From positions 1 to 39,087 of the forward strand of contig NZ_BCNS01000093.1 of NCBI RefSeq assembly GCF_001528745.1: 39,087 nucleotides of DNA, given 5' to 3'. Source of the DNA: Marinobacterium profundum (GTDB lineage Bacteria; Pseudomonadota; Gammaproteobacteria; Pseudomonadales; Balneatricaceae). This document shows positions 9,303-17,897 of the stretch, piece after piece. How positions within the stretch are numbered: the stretch's first letter is position 1; each line of letters opens with the position of its first letter. The notes under the pieces are model-generated. The model was given only the letters and a program-made list of their open reading frames with translations. It searched no databases and was not told where the DNA came from. The translations under genes and the position numbers were made by a program.

Positions 9303-9686
9303 ATGTTCAAAGCTGTGAAAAGGGAACAGGGTGCGTCTTTCGTTTCTATCTTGATGGGAATGATCGTCATAGGCATCTTTATGGCCGTGGCCTTTAAGCT
9401 GTTTACGCCGTACAAGGAACACGCCACCGTTAAGTCCATAATTGAAGGTGTGATTAACGATCAGGATCAGGTATCCAAGGACTTTCGCTCCATTCGGCGT
9501 GCTATCCAAGATCGTTCTATTATCAATCAGGTGCGGCTTGAATTGTCTCGGGAAGAGTTCCTCAAAATTGAGAATATAGACGGCAAGATTCATTTTGATC
9601 TTGTCTATGAAGAGCGGGTTCCGATGTTTTATAACGTGGATGCCGTGGTTAAATTTAACGAGCATTACGAAGTCATAAAACCTTGA
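9303..9686 (+). CDS. DUF4845 pilin-like small membrane protein
   Basis: A 127-aa protein of unknown function conserved between lepB and rnc in Pseudomonas and relatives (DUF4845). The N-terminus, [20 protein letters not shown], resembles a type IV pilin-like helix: a short basic leader, a Gly-Ala-Ser start, and a long hydrophobic stretch to about residue 35 ending in LFTPYKEH. The remainder is a soluble domain with mixed charge. There is no classical GFTLIE pilin cleavage motif, so it may be a simple N-anchored periplasmic protein. The stop overlaps the putative rnc TTG start (TTGA), implying coupling. Function is not known to me. Confidence 0.75.
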   Translation: MFKAVKREQGASFVSILMGMIVIGIFMAVAFKLFTPYKEHATVKSIIEGVINDQDQVSKDFRSIRRAIQDRSIINQVRLELSREEFLKIENIDGKIHFDLVYEERVPMFYNVDAVVKFNEHYEVIKP

Positions 9687-10369
9687 TCAAACCGACCGCA
9701 GATCTTAGCCGACGTCTGGGCTATAGCTTTAACGATCCGTCTTTGCTGGAGCTGGCACTTACCCACCGCAGCTGTGGCAAACGCAATAATGAGCGGCTGG
9801 AGTTTCTCGGTGATTCCATCGTTAACTTTGTTATCGCCGATGCGCTCTTTCGGCAGTTCCCCGAGGCGCGTGAAGGTCAGCTGAGCCGCTTGCGGGCGCG
9901 CCTGGTGAAGGGCGAGACCCTGGCTGAAGTGGCCCGTGAACTGGATTTGGGTGAGTACCTGCGTCTGGGGTCGGGCGAGTTGAAAAGCGGCGGTTTTAGA
10001 CGTGACTCGATTCTGGCCGATGCGAGCGAAGCTGTGATGGGGGCCATCTATCTGGATAGCGACCTGGAAACCTGTCGTGGCTTTATCCATGGCTGGTTCA
10101 AGGAACGTCTGGAAGAGCTCGATCTGAACGAATCTCTCAAGGACGCCAAGACTCGGCTGCAGGAACATCTGCAGTCACGGCGTCTGGCATTGCCGGACTA
10201 TGAGCTAATAGCGGTCGATGGTGAAGCCCACTCCCAGACTTTCTTTATTCGCTGTCATGTGGCCGGTTTGAAGGTCCCGAGTGAAGGCGAGGGCAATAGC
10301 CGTCGCCAGGCGGAGCAGGAAGCGGCAAGGCTTGCGCTGATCGGGTTACAGGTGGAGAAAGGCGAATGA
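9683..10369 (+). CDS. rnc: Ribonuclease III
   Basis: A 228-aa double-strand-specific endonuclease that matures rRNA precursors and many mRNAs. The catalytic signature ERLEFLGDS is at residues 37-45 (Glu40, Asp44), and the second acidic pair is in [15 protein letters not shown] (Asp113, Glu116). The C-terminal dsRNA-binding domain runs from about 152 ([13 protein letters not shown]) to 225 ([17 protein letters not shown]). The TTG start overlaps the preceding stop, and the aligned N-terminus fits other RNase III proteins; a clear Shine-Dalgarno is lacking, consistent with translational coupling. Its stop overlaps the era ATG. Confidence 0.95.
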   Translation: MIKPTADLSRRLGYSFNDPSLLELALTHRSCGKRNNERLEFLGDSIVNFVIADALFRQFPEAREGQLSRLRARLVKGETLAEVARELDLGEYLRLGSGELKSGGFRRDSILADASEAVMGAIYLDSDLETCRGFIHGWFKERLEELDLNESLKDAKTRLQEHLQSRRLALPDYELIAVDGEAHSQTFFIRCHVAGLKVPSEGEGNSRRQAEQEAARLALIGLQVEKGE

Positions 10370-11316
10370 GCGACGAATTTGAAATGCCGGAAATGCCGGA
10401 AATACCTGGTGCTGAGCCTTACGAGGGCGAACAGCGCTGCGGTTTTGTGGCAATTGTCGGGCGACCCAATGTAGGCAAGTCGACGCTGTTGAACCATATT
10501 CTCGGTCAGAAACTGAGTATTACATCGCGCAAGCCCCAGACCACACGGCACCAGATTCTGGGTATCAAGACTGAAGAAGACCTGCAGGTCATCTATGTCG
10601 ATACACCCGGCCTGCACCGTGACCAGGGCAAGGCCCTGAACCGCTATATGAACAAAACGGCCGCAGATGCGGTACGTGATGTCGACCTGGTGGTGTTTGT
10701 GGTTGACCGCACCGCCTGGACCGACGAAGACGATCTGGTGCTGGAGAAACTCACCTGGGTGCCGTGCCCGGTGGTGCTGGTAGTCAACAAGGTGGATCAG
10801 CTTAAGGACAAGGCTGAATTACTGCCGCATCTTGAGATGGTTACCGCCAAGCGTGAGTTCGCTGAAGTCATCCCCATTTCCGCCAAGAACGGACATAATG
10901 TGCCGCGCCTGGAGGAACTGGTGGAACAGCATATGCCCGCCGCTGAACACTATTACCCTGAAGATCAGATCACCAATCGCAGCTCGCGTTTTGTCGCCGC
11001 GGAGCTTGTGCGCGAAAAATTGATGCGTAACCTGGGGGAGGAAATCCCCTACGGCACGACCGTCGAGATCGAGCAGTTTGTACAGGATGAATATGGCCTG
11101 CTAACGATCAGTGCGCTGATACTGGTCGAGCGCGAAGGGCAAAAGCGTATTGTGATCGGTGACAAGGGCGCACGGATGAAAACCATCGGGCGGGATGCGC
11201 GGCTGGACATGGAGCGCATGTTCGATAGCAAGGTCATGCTCAATCTTTGGGTCAAGGTACGCAAGGGCTGGGCGGATGATGACCGGGCGCTGCGCAGCCT
11301 GGGTTATGACGACTAA
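10366..11316 (+). CDS. era: GTPase Era
   Basis: A 316-aa GTPase needed for 16S rRNA maturation and 30S assembly. G1 is GRPNVGKS (residues 32-39), G3 is DTPG (79-82), G4 is NKVD (141-144) and G5 is ISAK (171-174). The C-terminal KH domain includes [20 protein letters not shown]. The N-terminus is about 16 residues longer than usual and contains a short acidic repeat ([13 protein letters not shown]), encoded by tandem 9-bp units. The start is chosen because ATGA overlaps the rnc stop, a widespread rnc-era arrangement; internal ATGs in the repeat (10384, 10393) are alternatives. Confidence 0.96.
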   Translation: MSDEFEMPEMPEIPGAEPYEGEQRCGFVAIVGRPNVGKSTLLNHILGQKLSITSRKPQTTRHQILGIKTEEDLQVIYVDTPGLHRDQGKALNRYMNKTAADAVRDVDLVVFVVDRTAWTDEDDLVLEKLTWVPCPVVLVVNKVDQLKDKAELLPHLEMVTAKREFAEVIPISAKNGHNVPRLEELVEQHMPAAEHYYPEDQITNRSSRFVAAELVREKLMRNLGEEIPYGTTVEIEQFVQDEYGLLTISALILVEREGQKRIVIGDKGARMKTIGRDARLDMERMFDSKVMLNLWVKVRKGWADDDRALRSLGYDD

Positions 11317-11417
11317 GGCGGGCAGTTTCTGCCTAGCCCCCGCGTTCGGCGTAGCCGCGCAGTCATCGTTGGTCTGATCAGCATTTCGGAAGCGGCCATG
11401 CATACTGAGCATTTCTG

Positions 11418-12143
11418 ATGGATTATCGTGTTGATGGGCAGGCGGCCTATGTGTTGCATGCCCGTCCCTACCGTGACACCAGCCTGCTGGTGGACTGCTT
11501 TACGCTGGAGCACGGCAAAATCAGCCTGGTCGCCAGGGGCGCGCGTCGTCCGGGTTCCCGCTCCCGTTCCAGTATTCAGGCATTTGTGCCATTGCAGCTG
11601 AGCTGGTCCGGGCGCAGCGAACTGAAAACCCTAGGCCAGGCGGAGGCGGTGGCGCCGCCCGTCTTTCTGCAGGGGCGGGCACTGCTTTGTGGCCTCTACC
11701 TCAATGAACTCTTGCAGCGCCTGCTGCAGCCCATCGACCCGCACCCCAGGCTCTATGTTTATTACCAGTACGCGCTGACCGAACTGCTCTCTGGCCAGGA
11801 TATTGAGGGTGCACTGCGCACTTTCGAGCGGCACCTGCTAAGTGAGATCGGCTATGCGCTTGAGCTGAGGGATCTGGATGCCCACACGCTGTATTTTTTA
11901 CGTCCCGAAGGCGGGCTGCGGCCTGTAACCGCGCCGCGTGAGATCGATAGGCCGCGTTGCTTTGGTGGCCTGCAGCTGCTGGCCATCGGCGAGGATGACT
12001 ATTCGGAACCACAGACAAAACGTGCGGCCAAAAGGCTGATGCGCCTGGCACTGGATCAGATGCTTGGTGGCAAGGTTCTGCGCAGTCGTGAACTTTTTCA
12101 GCGTCCTGCCGTGCCTGCGGGCATGGTGACAGGGCACTCTTGA
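11418..12143 (+). CDS. recO: DNA repair protein RecO
   Basis: A 241-aa recombination mediator that, with RecR, loads RecA onto SSB-coated single strands. The N-terminal OB-fold block is clear (AYVLHARPYRDTSLLVDCFT, GKISLVARGARRPGSR), and the helical C-terminal part includes LLQPIDPHPRLYVYYQYALTE-type sequence and LSEIGYAL. As in gammaproteobacterial RecO, no four-cysteine zinc finger is present. It sits between era and pdxJ, its usual place. The 101-nt gap from era to recO is longer than most gaps here and could hold a weak promoter, but I see no clear one. Confidence 0.93.
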   Translation: MDYRVDGQAAYVLHARPYRDTSLLVDCFTLEHGKISLVARGARRPGSRSRSSIQAFVPLQLSWSGRSELKTLGQAEAVAPPVFLQGRALLCGLYLNELLQRLLQPIDPHPRLYVYYQYALTELLSGQDIEGALRTFERHLLSEIGYALELRDLDAHTLYFLRPEGGLRPVTAPREIDRPRCFGGLQLLAIGEDDYSEPQTKRAAKRLMRLALDQMLGGKVLRSRELFQRPAVPAGMVTGHS

Positions 12144-12159
12144 ATAGAAGGAGATAAGT

Positions 12160-12933
12160 GTGATTGAGCCAAGCCGCTTGTTGCTGGGAGTCAATATCGA
12201 TCATGTCGCTACACTGCGCCAGGCCCGGGGCACCCGTTACCCCGATCCCGTGCAGGCTGCGCTGCTGGCTGAGGAAGCCGGTGCCGACGGCATCACAGTG
12301 CATCTGCGCGAGGACCTGCGTCATATTCAGGAGCGTGATGTGCGACTGCTGAAGGAAACGCTGCAGACCCGCATGAATCTGGAAATGGCCGTTACCGATG
12401 CAATGCTGGCCTTTGCCGAAGAAATTCGTCCGGCACACAGCTGTCTGGTGCCGGAAAAGCGCGAAGAGCTCACCACCGAAGGCGGTCTCGATGTTGCAGG
12501 GCAGGAAGGCAAGATGAAGGCAGCCTGTGACCGCCTTGCCGCCGCCGGTATAGAAGTATCGCTGTTTATCGACCCCGACCGCGCCCAGATCGACGCGACG
12601 CTGCGCTGCGGTGCGCCTGTCATTGAATTGCACACCGGCGCCTATGCTGATGCGACGACCGCCGCTGCACAGCGGGCCGAGCTTGAGCGCATCCGCGATG
12701 CCGCCAGCTATGCCTGGGACAAGGGTTTGATCGTCAATGCGGGTCACGGGCTGCATTATCACAATGTCGAGCAGATCGCCGAAATTCCTCATTTGAATGA
12801 GCTTAATATAGGCCACGGCCTGATCGCCCGCGCCGTCTTTGTCGGGCTCAAGGAAGCGGTTGCCGAGATGCGCCGCCTGATGCTTGAAACCCAGGCACGG
12901 GTGCAGCCACAGCGGGATGCGCTGAGCCGATGA
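12160..12933 (+). CDS. pdxJ: Pyridoxine 5'-phosphate synthase PdxJ
   Basis: A 257-aa TIM-barrel enzyme that condenses 1-deoxyxylulose 5-phosphate with 3-amino-2-oxopropyl phosphate to give pyridoxine 5'-phosphate (vitamin B6 synthesis). Family motifs are the N-terminal [16 protein letters not shown], then [44 protein letters not shown] and the C-terminal [12 protein letters not shown] and [17 protein letters not shown]. The start is GTG with a strong aaggagata ribosome site. The stop overlaps the acpS ATG (ATGA), the classic pdxJ-acpS coupling. Confidence 0.97.
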   Translation: MIEPSRLLLGVNIDHVATLRQARGTRYPDPVQAALLAEEAGADGITVHLREDLRHIQERDVRLLKETLQTRMNLEMAVTDAMLAFAEEIRPAHSCLVPEKREELTTEGGLDVAGQEGKMKAACDRLAAAGIEVSLFIDPDRAQIDATLRCGAPVIELHTGAYADATTAAAQRAELERIRDAASYAWDKGLIVNAGHGLHYHNVEQIAEIPHLNELNIGHGLIARAVFVGLKEAVAEMRRLMLETQARVQPQRDALSR

Positions 12934-13310
12934 TAGTCGGCATCGGTACTGATCTGGTGCAGATCGACCGTATTGCCGCAGCTCTGGCGCGCACACCGCG
13001 CCTGGCACAACGCATCCTCAGGCCACAGGAACTGGCGGGTTTTGAAGCCAGTCGAGATCAGGCACGTTATCTCGCCAAGCGTTTCGCTGCGAAGGAAGCG
13101 GCGGTCAAGGCGCTGGGCACAGGTATCGGCCATGGCGTGAGCTGGCAACACCTTGAGATCGGGCATGATGCCTTGGGCAAACCCGGCCTGCAGCTCAGTG
13201 GCGGGGCTCATGTACGCGCCCTTGAACTGGGTATCAGCCGGTTGCACCTTTCCTACAGCGATGAGCAACAGCTGGTGGTCGCCTTTGTGGTGGCCGAGCA
13301 GGATAGCTGA
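12930..13310 (+). CDS. acpS: Holo-[acyl-carrier-protein] synthase AcpS
   Basis: A 126-aa enzyme that transfers 4'-phosphopantetheine from CoA to a serine of acyl carrier protein. The two metal-binding motifs are present: [12 protein letters not shown] with Asp8, and [17 protein letters not shown] with Glu56. Length equals the E. coli enzyme (126 aa). The ATG overlaps the pdxJ stop by 4 nt. It is probably the last gene of the long lepA-acpS run. Confidence 0.97.
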   Translation: MIVGIGTDLVQIDRIAAALARTPRLAQRILRPQELAGFEASRDQARYLAKRFAAKEAAVKALGTGIGHGVSWQHLEIGHDALGKPGLQLSGGAHVRALELGISRLHLSYSDEQQLVVAFVVAEQDS

Positions 13311-13366
13311 AGCTTGGGTGCCGCCCGTGTTTCGTCAAATTACGTAATTAGTCACCGGTGATAGAC

Positions 13367-14266
13367 ATGACTCCAGAATTTCCAACCATCGAGCACTATG
13401 TAGGCAAAACGCCGCTGGTGCAGTTGCAGCGCCTGCCGGGCGAGACCTCGAACATTATTCTGTGCAAACTCGAGGGCAATAATCCCGCGGGCTCGGTCAA
13501 GGACCGCCCGGCGCTGGGGATGATTCAGCAGGCCCAAGCGCGTGGTGATATTCGTCCGGGGGACACCCTGATTGAGGCGACCTCGGGTAATACTGGCATT
13601 GCCCTTGCCATGGCGGCGGCCATCAAGGGGTACAAGCTGATCCTGATCATGCCGGACAACTCCAGTGCCGAGCGCAAGTCCTCCATGACCGCCTACGGCG
13701 CCGAGTTGATTACGGTGACACAGGAGCAGGGCATGGAAGGCGCGCGGGATCTGGCACAGCAGATGGAAGCTGCTGGCAAAGGTCGGGTGCTGGACCAGTT
13801 CGCCAACCTCGATAACCCCGATGCACACTACCTGGGCACCGGACCTGAGATCTGGCAGCAGTCCCATGGCCGTGTGACCCATTTCGTATCATCCATGGGT
13901 ACGACAGGCACCATTATGGGGACTTCCCGCTATCTCAAGGAGCAGAATCCGGCGATACAGGTCATCGGTCTGCAGCCTAGTGATGGCTCCCAGATTCCGG
14001 GTATCCGACGCTGGCCCAAGGCTTATCTGCCGAAAATTTTTGATCCGGCGCGGGTGGACCAGGTAATGGATATCGAGCAGCGTGAAGCCGAAGACTGCAT
14101 GCGGGCACTGGCGCGTCAGGAAGGCATTTTCTGCGGTGTATCCTCGGGCGGTGCGGTGGCGGGTGCGCTGCGACTCTCTGCAAAGCTGGAGAATGCAGTG
14201 ATTGTCTGCATTATCTGTGATCGCGGCGATCGTTATCTGTCGACCGGTGTCTACAGCCCGGCCTGA
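13367..14266 (+). CDS. cysM: Cysteine synthase B (CysM)
   Basis: A 299-aa PLP enzyme that makes cysteine from O-acetylserine with sulfide, or S-sulfocysteine with thiosulfate. The PLP lysine is Lys45 in NNPAGSVKDR, and the substrate loop EATSGNTGIALAM and phosphate loop SSMGTTGTIMG are intact. The CysM-specific C-terminus, ICDRGDRYLSTGVY, favours CysM over CysK. An in-frame GTG 9 nt upstream (13358) is an alternative start. Thiosulfate use by CysM may be relevant given the soxYZ pair later in the window, but they are not linked in an operon. In Pseudomonas the next gene is rlmD, which is missing here. Confidence 0.95.
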   Translation: MTPEFPTIEHYVGKTPLVQLQRLPGETSNIILCKLEGNNPAGSVKDRPALGMIQQAQARGDIRPGDTLIEATSGNTGIALAMAAAIKGYKLILIMPDNSSAERKSSMTAYGAELITVTQEQGMEGARDLAQQMEAAGKGRVLDQFANLDNPDAHYLGTGPEIWQQSHGRVTHFVSSMGTTGTIMGTSRYLKEQNPAIQVIGLQPSDGSQIPGIRRWPKAYLPKIFDPARVDQVMDIEQREAEDCMRALARQEGIFCGVSSGGAVAGALRLSAKLENAVIVCIICDRGDRYLSTGVYSPA

Positions 14267-14456
14267 ACATTGCAGGGCAAATTTCCTTGCAAGAGCGCTA
14301 GCGCCAGCTGATGCCGTTGCGGTGCCTGCGCATGGAACTTACTCGCGATCACCAGTCTTAACGACTAGAATGTGCCGCTTGTTGGCAGGGGCGCGCCGAT
14401 TTTGGAGTTATTGCCAGCGGCGTCTGACCCCGAAGAAGAATAATACAAAAGGAATT

Positions 14457-14528
14457 ATGGCAGACCGACGATACCGGGACAGGCTCGGCAGCTCGCCCGG
14501 AATCCTGTCCTCGGTACCCGGAATTTAG
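14457..14528 (+). CDS. Possible relA leader peptide (23 codons)
   Basis: An ATG at 14457 is preceded by aaaaggaatt, a good ribosome site with proper spacing, and opens a 23-codon frame beginning MADRRYRDRLGSS and ending at TAG (14526-14528). The stop overlaps the relA ribosome site (taggag), and the relA start lies 13 nt further on. A hairpin lies inside the frame. It could be a leader peptide that affects relA translation, or a chance ORF. There is no homology support. Confidence 0.3.
   Translation: MADRRYRDRLGSSPGILSSVPGI
14472..14516 (+). promoter_or_regulatory. Hairpin in the relA leader
   Basis: taccgggacagg (14472-14483) pairs with cctgtcctcggta (14504-14516) with one bulged base. The hairpin ends about 10 nt before the relA ribosome site. 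There is no T run, so it is not a standard terminator. Its effect is unknown. Confidence 0.45.
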
Positions 14529-14541
14529 GAGTGGCTGTACC

Positions 14542-16812
14542 GTGGTGAAAGTTAGAGAAGACCATCCGGTTCGTGAAGATGGCTCCGTGGACCTTGATCT
14601 GTGGCTGCTGAATCTGCAGCAGCAGGTCGACATTACCGATTTTGCTCAGATCCGCCAGGCCTGTGAGTTGGCCAAGGCATGTGAAGAGCGTGCCCATGCA
14701 GTGAACGAAGACGATATGTGGTCCAAAACCAGCCTTGGCAGCTATCGTACGGGGCTGGACATGGCCTGCATTCTGGCTGAGCTGCAGCAGGATGCCCTGA
14801 CCCTGATTGCCGCCATCCTTTACCGTGCGGTGCGCGAGAACAAGCTTAGTCTTAAACAGGTGAGTGATCAGTTTGGTGCTGAGGCTGCGCAACTGATTGA
14901 TGGCGTGCTGCAGATGGCGGCCATAGGTACCCGCAAGAATCCCCGTTTCGAAGAAGCCGTGCTGGGCACAGGGACTAATCAGGTCGATAACGTCCGCAAG
15001 ATGCTGGTGGCGATGATCGACGATGTGCGCGTTGCGCTGATCAAGATAGCTGAACGCACCTGCGCCATTCGTGGCGTCAAGACCGGCACGCGCCGCAAGC
15101 GCTATCTGGTGGCCCGCGAAGTTTTCGATATCTACGCTCCCCTGGCACACCGGCTGGGCATCGGTCATATCAAGTGGGAACTGGAAGACCTGTCGTTTCG
15201 TTATCTCAAGCCCAACGACTACAAGGACATCGCCACGCTGCTGGATGAAAAGCGGCTGGACCGGCAGGACTTCATCAATACCGTCGTCGCCAAGCTCAAA
15301 ACGGATCTGGCGGCCGTCAATATCGATGGCCAGGTGATGGGCCGAGCCAAGCATATCTACAGTATCTGGCGCAAAATGCAGCGCAAGAACATCGAATTCA
15401 GCCAGGTCTATGATGTGCGGGCGGTACGCATACTGGTGCCTGAAACCCGCGACTGCTATACCGCGCTGGGCATAGTGCACGGTCTGTGGCGTAATATTCC
15501 CCACGAGTTTGATGATTATATCGCCTCACCCAAGCCTAATGGCTACCGCTCCCTGCACACTGCGGTGATAGGTCCGGAAGGCAAGGTGCTGGAAATTCAG
15601 ATCCGCACCCAGGCAATGCATGACGAAGCGGAACTTGGGGTCTGTGCACACCATCTGTACAAGGGCACCGACCTTAATAGTCGCAGCTCCTCTTACGAGG
15701 ACAAGATTGCCTGGCTGCGCCAGGTACTCGAATGGCACGATGATCTGGGCCAGAGCGAAGCCTTTGGCGACATGCTGCGTGGCGATGTCACCCAGGACAG
15801 GGTCTATGTATTCACCCCAGAAGGCCATGTACTGGACTTGCCCCACGGTGCCACAGCGCTGGATTTTGCCTATCGTGTGCACACAGAGATCGGTCATCGC
15901 TGTCGCGGTGCCAAGGTCAACGGCCGCATTATTCCACTGACCCGTGCGCTCAAAACCGGGGATCAGGTCGAAATAATGACCGCCAATGAAGAGCGGCCCA
16001 GACGAGACTGGCTCAACACCAACCTTGGGTACGTCACTACATCCCGGGCACGGGCCAAGATCGCGCATTGGTTCAAGGAGCAGGCACGGGATCAAAATGC
16101 CGAAGCGGGTCGGTTGATCGTCGAGCGGGAGTTCAAGCGCCTGGCGCTGGATATCCGCGAGATCAATCTGGCACAGATTGCCCACGAGCTGAATTACCGT
16201 CAGGTGGATGAAATGTTTGCCGGCCTTGGCGCCGGGGATCTGCGCCAGTCCCAGATTATCAATGCGGCCCAGCGCCAGGTTGAGGTCGAACATGCCGACG
16301 AGCAGCTCGATCTGGCTCTGCCGGCGATAAGCCGCAGCAAGGTAACCGGTGGTGACAACATCCGGATTCGCGGTGTCGGCAGCCTGCTGACCAAGATGGC
16401 AACCTGCTGCAAGCCAGTTCCAGGCGATCAGATTGTCGGCTATATCACCCAGGGGCGGGGCGTGTCTGTGCATCGCGAAGACTGCAGCAATGCCCTGGCG
16501 TTGCGTGAGCAGGAACGCGAACGCATGATCGAGGTCGACTGGGGCGAGGAGGGCGAAGCCACCTACCCTGTGGATATCTTTATCGAAGCCTACGATCGTT
16601 CCGGTTTGCTGCGGGACATCATGATGGAACTGGCAAACAGCAGCGTTAATGTGCTGGCGGCCAACACTCTGACGGATCGCAATAGTAATGTGGCGCGCCT
16701 GACGATCACGGTGGAAATTTCCCGCCTTGAGTTGCTTGGGCGCATCATGGACAAGATCAACCAGATACCCAATGTTATTGACGTGCATCGTCAGCGCAGT
16801 GGATCCGCCTGA
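14542..16812 (+). CDS. relA: GTP pyrophosphokinase RelA ((p)ppGpp synthetase I)
   Basis: A 756-aa stringent-response enzyme that makes (p)ppGpp on stalled ribosomes with uncharged tRNA. The N-terminal pseudo-hydrolase domain lacks the HD metal site (AAILYRAVRENKL where an HDxxED would be), as expected for RelA and unlike SpoT. The synthetase domain has YDVRAVRILV and the RelA-type EFDD (Glu322-Asp325) in a DDYIASPKPNGYRSLHT block. TGS follows at about 420-480, a Cys-rich zinc-finger domain near 622 (CCKPVPGD), and ACT from about 680. The start is GTG with aggag upstream; a second GTG follows immediately. mazG comes 24 nt later, as in many gammaproteobacteria. Confidence 0.97.
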   Translation: MVKVREDHPVREDGSVDLDLWLLNLQQQVDITDFAQIRQACELAKACEERAHAVNEDDMWSKTSLGSYRTGLDMACILAELQQDALTLIAAILYRAVRENKLSLKQVSDQFGAEAAQLIDGVLQMAAIGTRKNPRFEEAVLGTGTNQVDNVRKMLVAMIDDVRVALIKIAERTCAIRGVKTGTRRKRYLVAREVFDIYAPLAHRLGIGHIKWELEDLSFRYLKPNDYKDIATLLDEKRLDRQDFINTVVAKLKTDLAAVNIDGQVMGRAKHIYSIWRKMQRKNIEFSQVYDVRAVRILVPETRDCYTALGIVHGLWRNIPHEFDDYIASPKPNGYRSLHTAVIGPEGKVLEIQIRTQAMHDEAELGVCAHHLYKGTDLNSRSSSYEDKIAWLRQVLEWHDDLGQSEAFGDMLRGDVTQDRVYVFTPEGHVLDLPHGATALDFAYRVHTEIGHRCRGAKVNGRIIPLTRALKTGDQVEIMTANEERPRRDWLNTNLGYVTTSRARAKIAHWFKEQARDQNAEAGRLIVEREFKRLALDIREINLAQIAHELNYRQVDEMFAGLGAGDLRQSQIINAAQRQVEVEHADEQLDLALPAISRSKVTGGDNIRIRGVGSLLTKMATCCKPVPGDQIVGYITQGRGVSVHREDCSNALALREQERERMIEVDWGEEGEATYPVDIFIEAYDRSGLLRDIMMELANSSVNVLAANTLTDRNSNVARLTITVEISRLELLGRIMDKINQIPNVIDVHRQRSGSA

Positions 16813-16836
16813 TGGAGCGCTTTACAGGGGAAATCG

Positions 16837-17646
16837 ATGGCTGAGTACGATCTGGATGACCTGCTCACCCTGATGGCGCGCCTGCGTGACCCCAGGGACG
16901 GCTGTCCCTGGGATCTCAAGCAGAGCTTCGACAGCATAGTGCGGCATACACTGGAAGAAGCCTACGAGGTGGCGGACGCTATAGAGCGGCAGGACTGGTC
17001 CCATCTTAAAGATGAGCTCGGTGATTTGCTGTTCCAGGTGGTTTTCTACGCCAGGCTCGGTGATGAAAGTGGTCGTTTTAATTTTGCGGGTATCGTCGAT
17101 AACCTGGTGCGAAAACTGCTTCGGCGTCACCCCCATGTGTTTCCGGGCGGCACTCTCGCGTCCCGCGCCGGTGACATGCAGCGCAGCGAGCAGGAGGTTA
17201 GCGAAACCTGGGAGCTGATCAAGCAGGAAGAGCGTGAAGGCAAGGCCAGCCTCGGGGTACTGGATGATATTCCGGCGGCGCTACCGGGCCTCAGTCGAGC
17301 GCTGAAGCTGCAAAAACGTGCCTCCGGGGTGGGCTTTGACTGGAATGATCCGTTGCTGGTGCTCGACAAGATCGAAGAGGAAATCGGCGAGCTGCGTGAA
17401 GCTATTCATCGTGGCAAGCAGGCCGAAATTATTGATGAAATGGGAGATCTGCTGTTCGCCCAGGTCAACCTGGCACGCCACCTTGGGGTGGATCCTGAAA
17501 CCGCGGTACGCAGCACCAATGCCAAGTTTGTGCGTCGCTTTGGCTATATAGAAAGTGTCGTCACGGCCTCCGGGCGGGACTGGGACAGCTTCAGCCTCGA
17601 CGAACTCGATGGCTTCTGGAATCAGGCCAAAAAGCTCGGTCTCTGA
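16837..17646 (+). CDS. mazG: Nucleoside triphosphate pyrophosphohydrolase MazG
   Basis: A 269-aa two-domain all-alpha NTP pyrophosphatase that hydrolyses NTPs and dNTPs to monophosphates; in E. coli it lowers ppGpp after mazEF activity. The first domain has GCPWDLKQSFDS, EEAYEVADAI and DELGDLLFQVVFYA; the second has GFDWNDP, EEEIGELREAI and DEMGDLLFAQVNLARHL. The E-E..E..D metal pattern is intact in both. It follows relA at 24 nt with a gggga ribosome site, so the pair is probably cotranscribed and links ppGpp synthesis with nucleotide clean-up. Confidence 0.96.
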   Translation: MAEYDLDDLLTLMARLRDPRDGCPWDLKQSFDSIVRHTLEEAYEVADAIERQDWSHLKDELGDLLFQVVFYARLGDESGRFNFAGIVDNLVRKLLRRHPHVFPGGTLASRAGDMQRSEQEVSETWELIKQEEREGKASLGVLDDIPAALPGLSRALKLQKRASGVGFDWNDPLLVLDKIEEEIGELREAIHRGKQAEIIDEMGDLLFAQVNLARHLGVDPETAVRSTNAKFVRRFGYIESVVTASGRDWDSFSLDELDGFWNQAKKLGL

Positions 17647-17853
17647 TACCGCTAGAACTGCCAATTCAGCTCTTCTTTGCACCGCCCTGGTGCGCCCTGT
17701 GCCCCTTGTTATGGCCTGATGCTGCGGTCACTTGGGGCATGGCCAGTGAAGCCTCATTTCCGTGTAAAAAAATTACCGATTTCGGCATTTTTCTGTGTTT
17801 TGCGTTTACCTTCCTGACCGAGAATCCATTATGCTCGAAGAGCCGATGTGACT

Positions 17854-17870
17854 CCGGGCATAGCGCCCGG
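17854..17870 (+). promoter_or_regulatory. Small GC hairpin in the ppc leader
   Basis: ccgggc (17854-17859) pairs with gcccgg (17865-17870) over a 5-nt loop, followed by ctgatttt, about 27 nt before the ppc start. The 251-nt gap from mazG to ppc is AT-rich in its middle and presumably holds the ppc promoter, but I could not fix its elements. The hairpin may be incidental. Confidence 0.25.
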
Positions 17871-17897
17871 CTGATTTTCATCTAAGGGAGAGAGTGG

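Noticed and set aside
11701-13008. 435-codon minus-strand open frame
   Set aside because: It is the shadow of recO, pdxJ and the start of acpS. No motifs are seen.
13311-13366. Possible terminator between acpS and cysM
   Set aside because: No stem with a T run could be found in these 56 nt.
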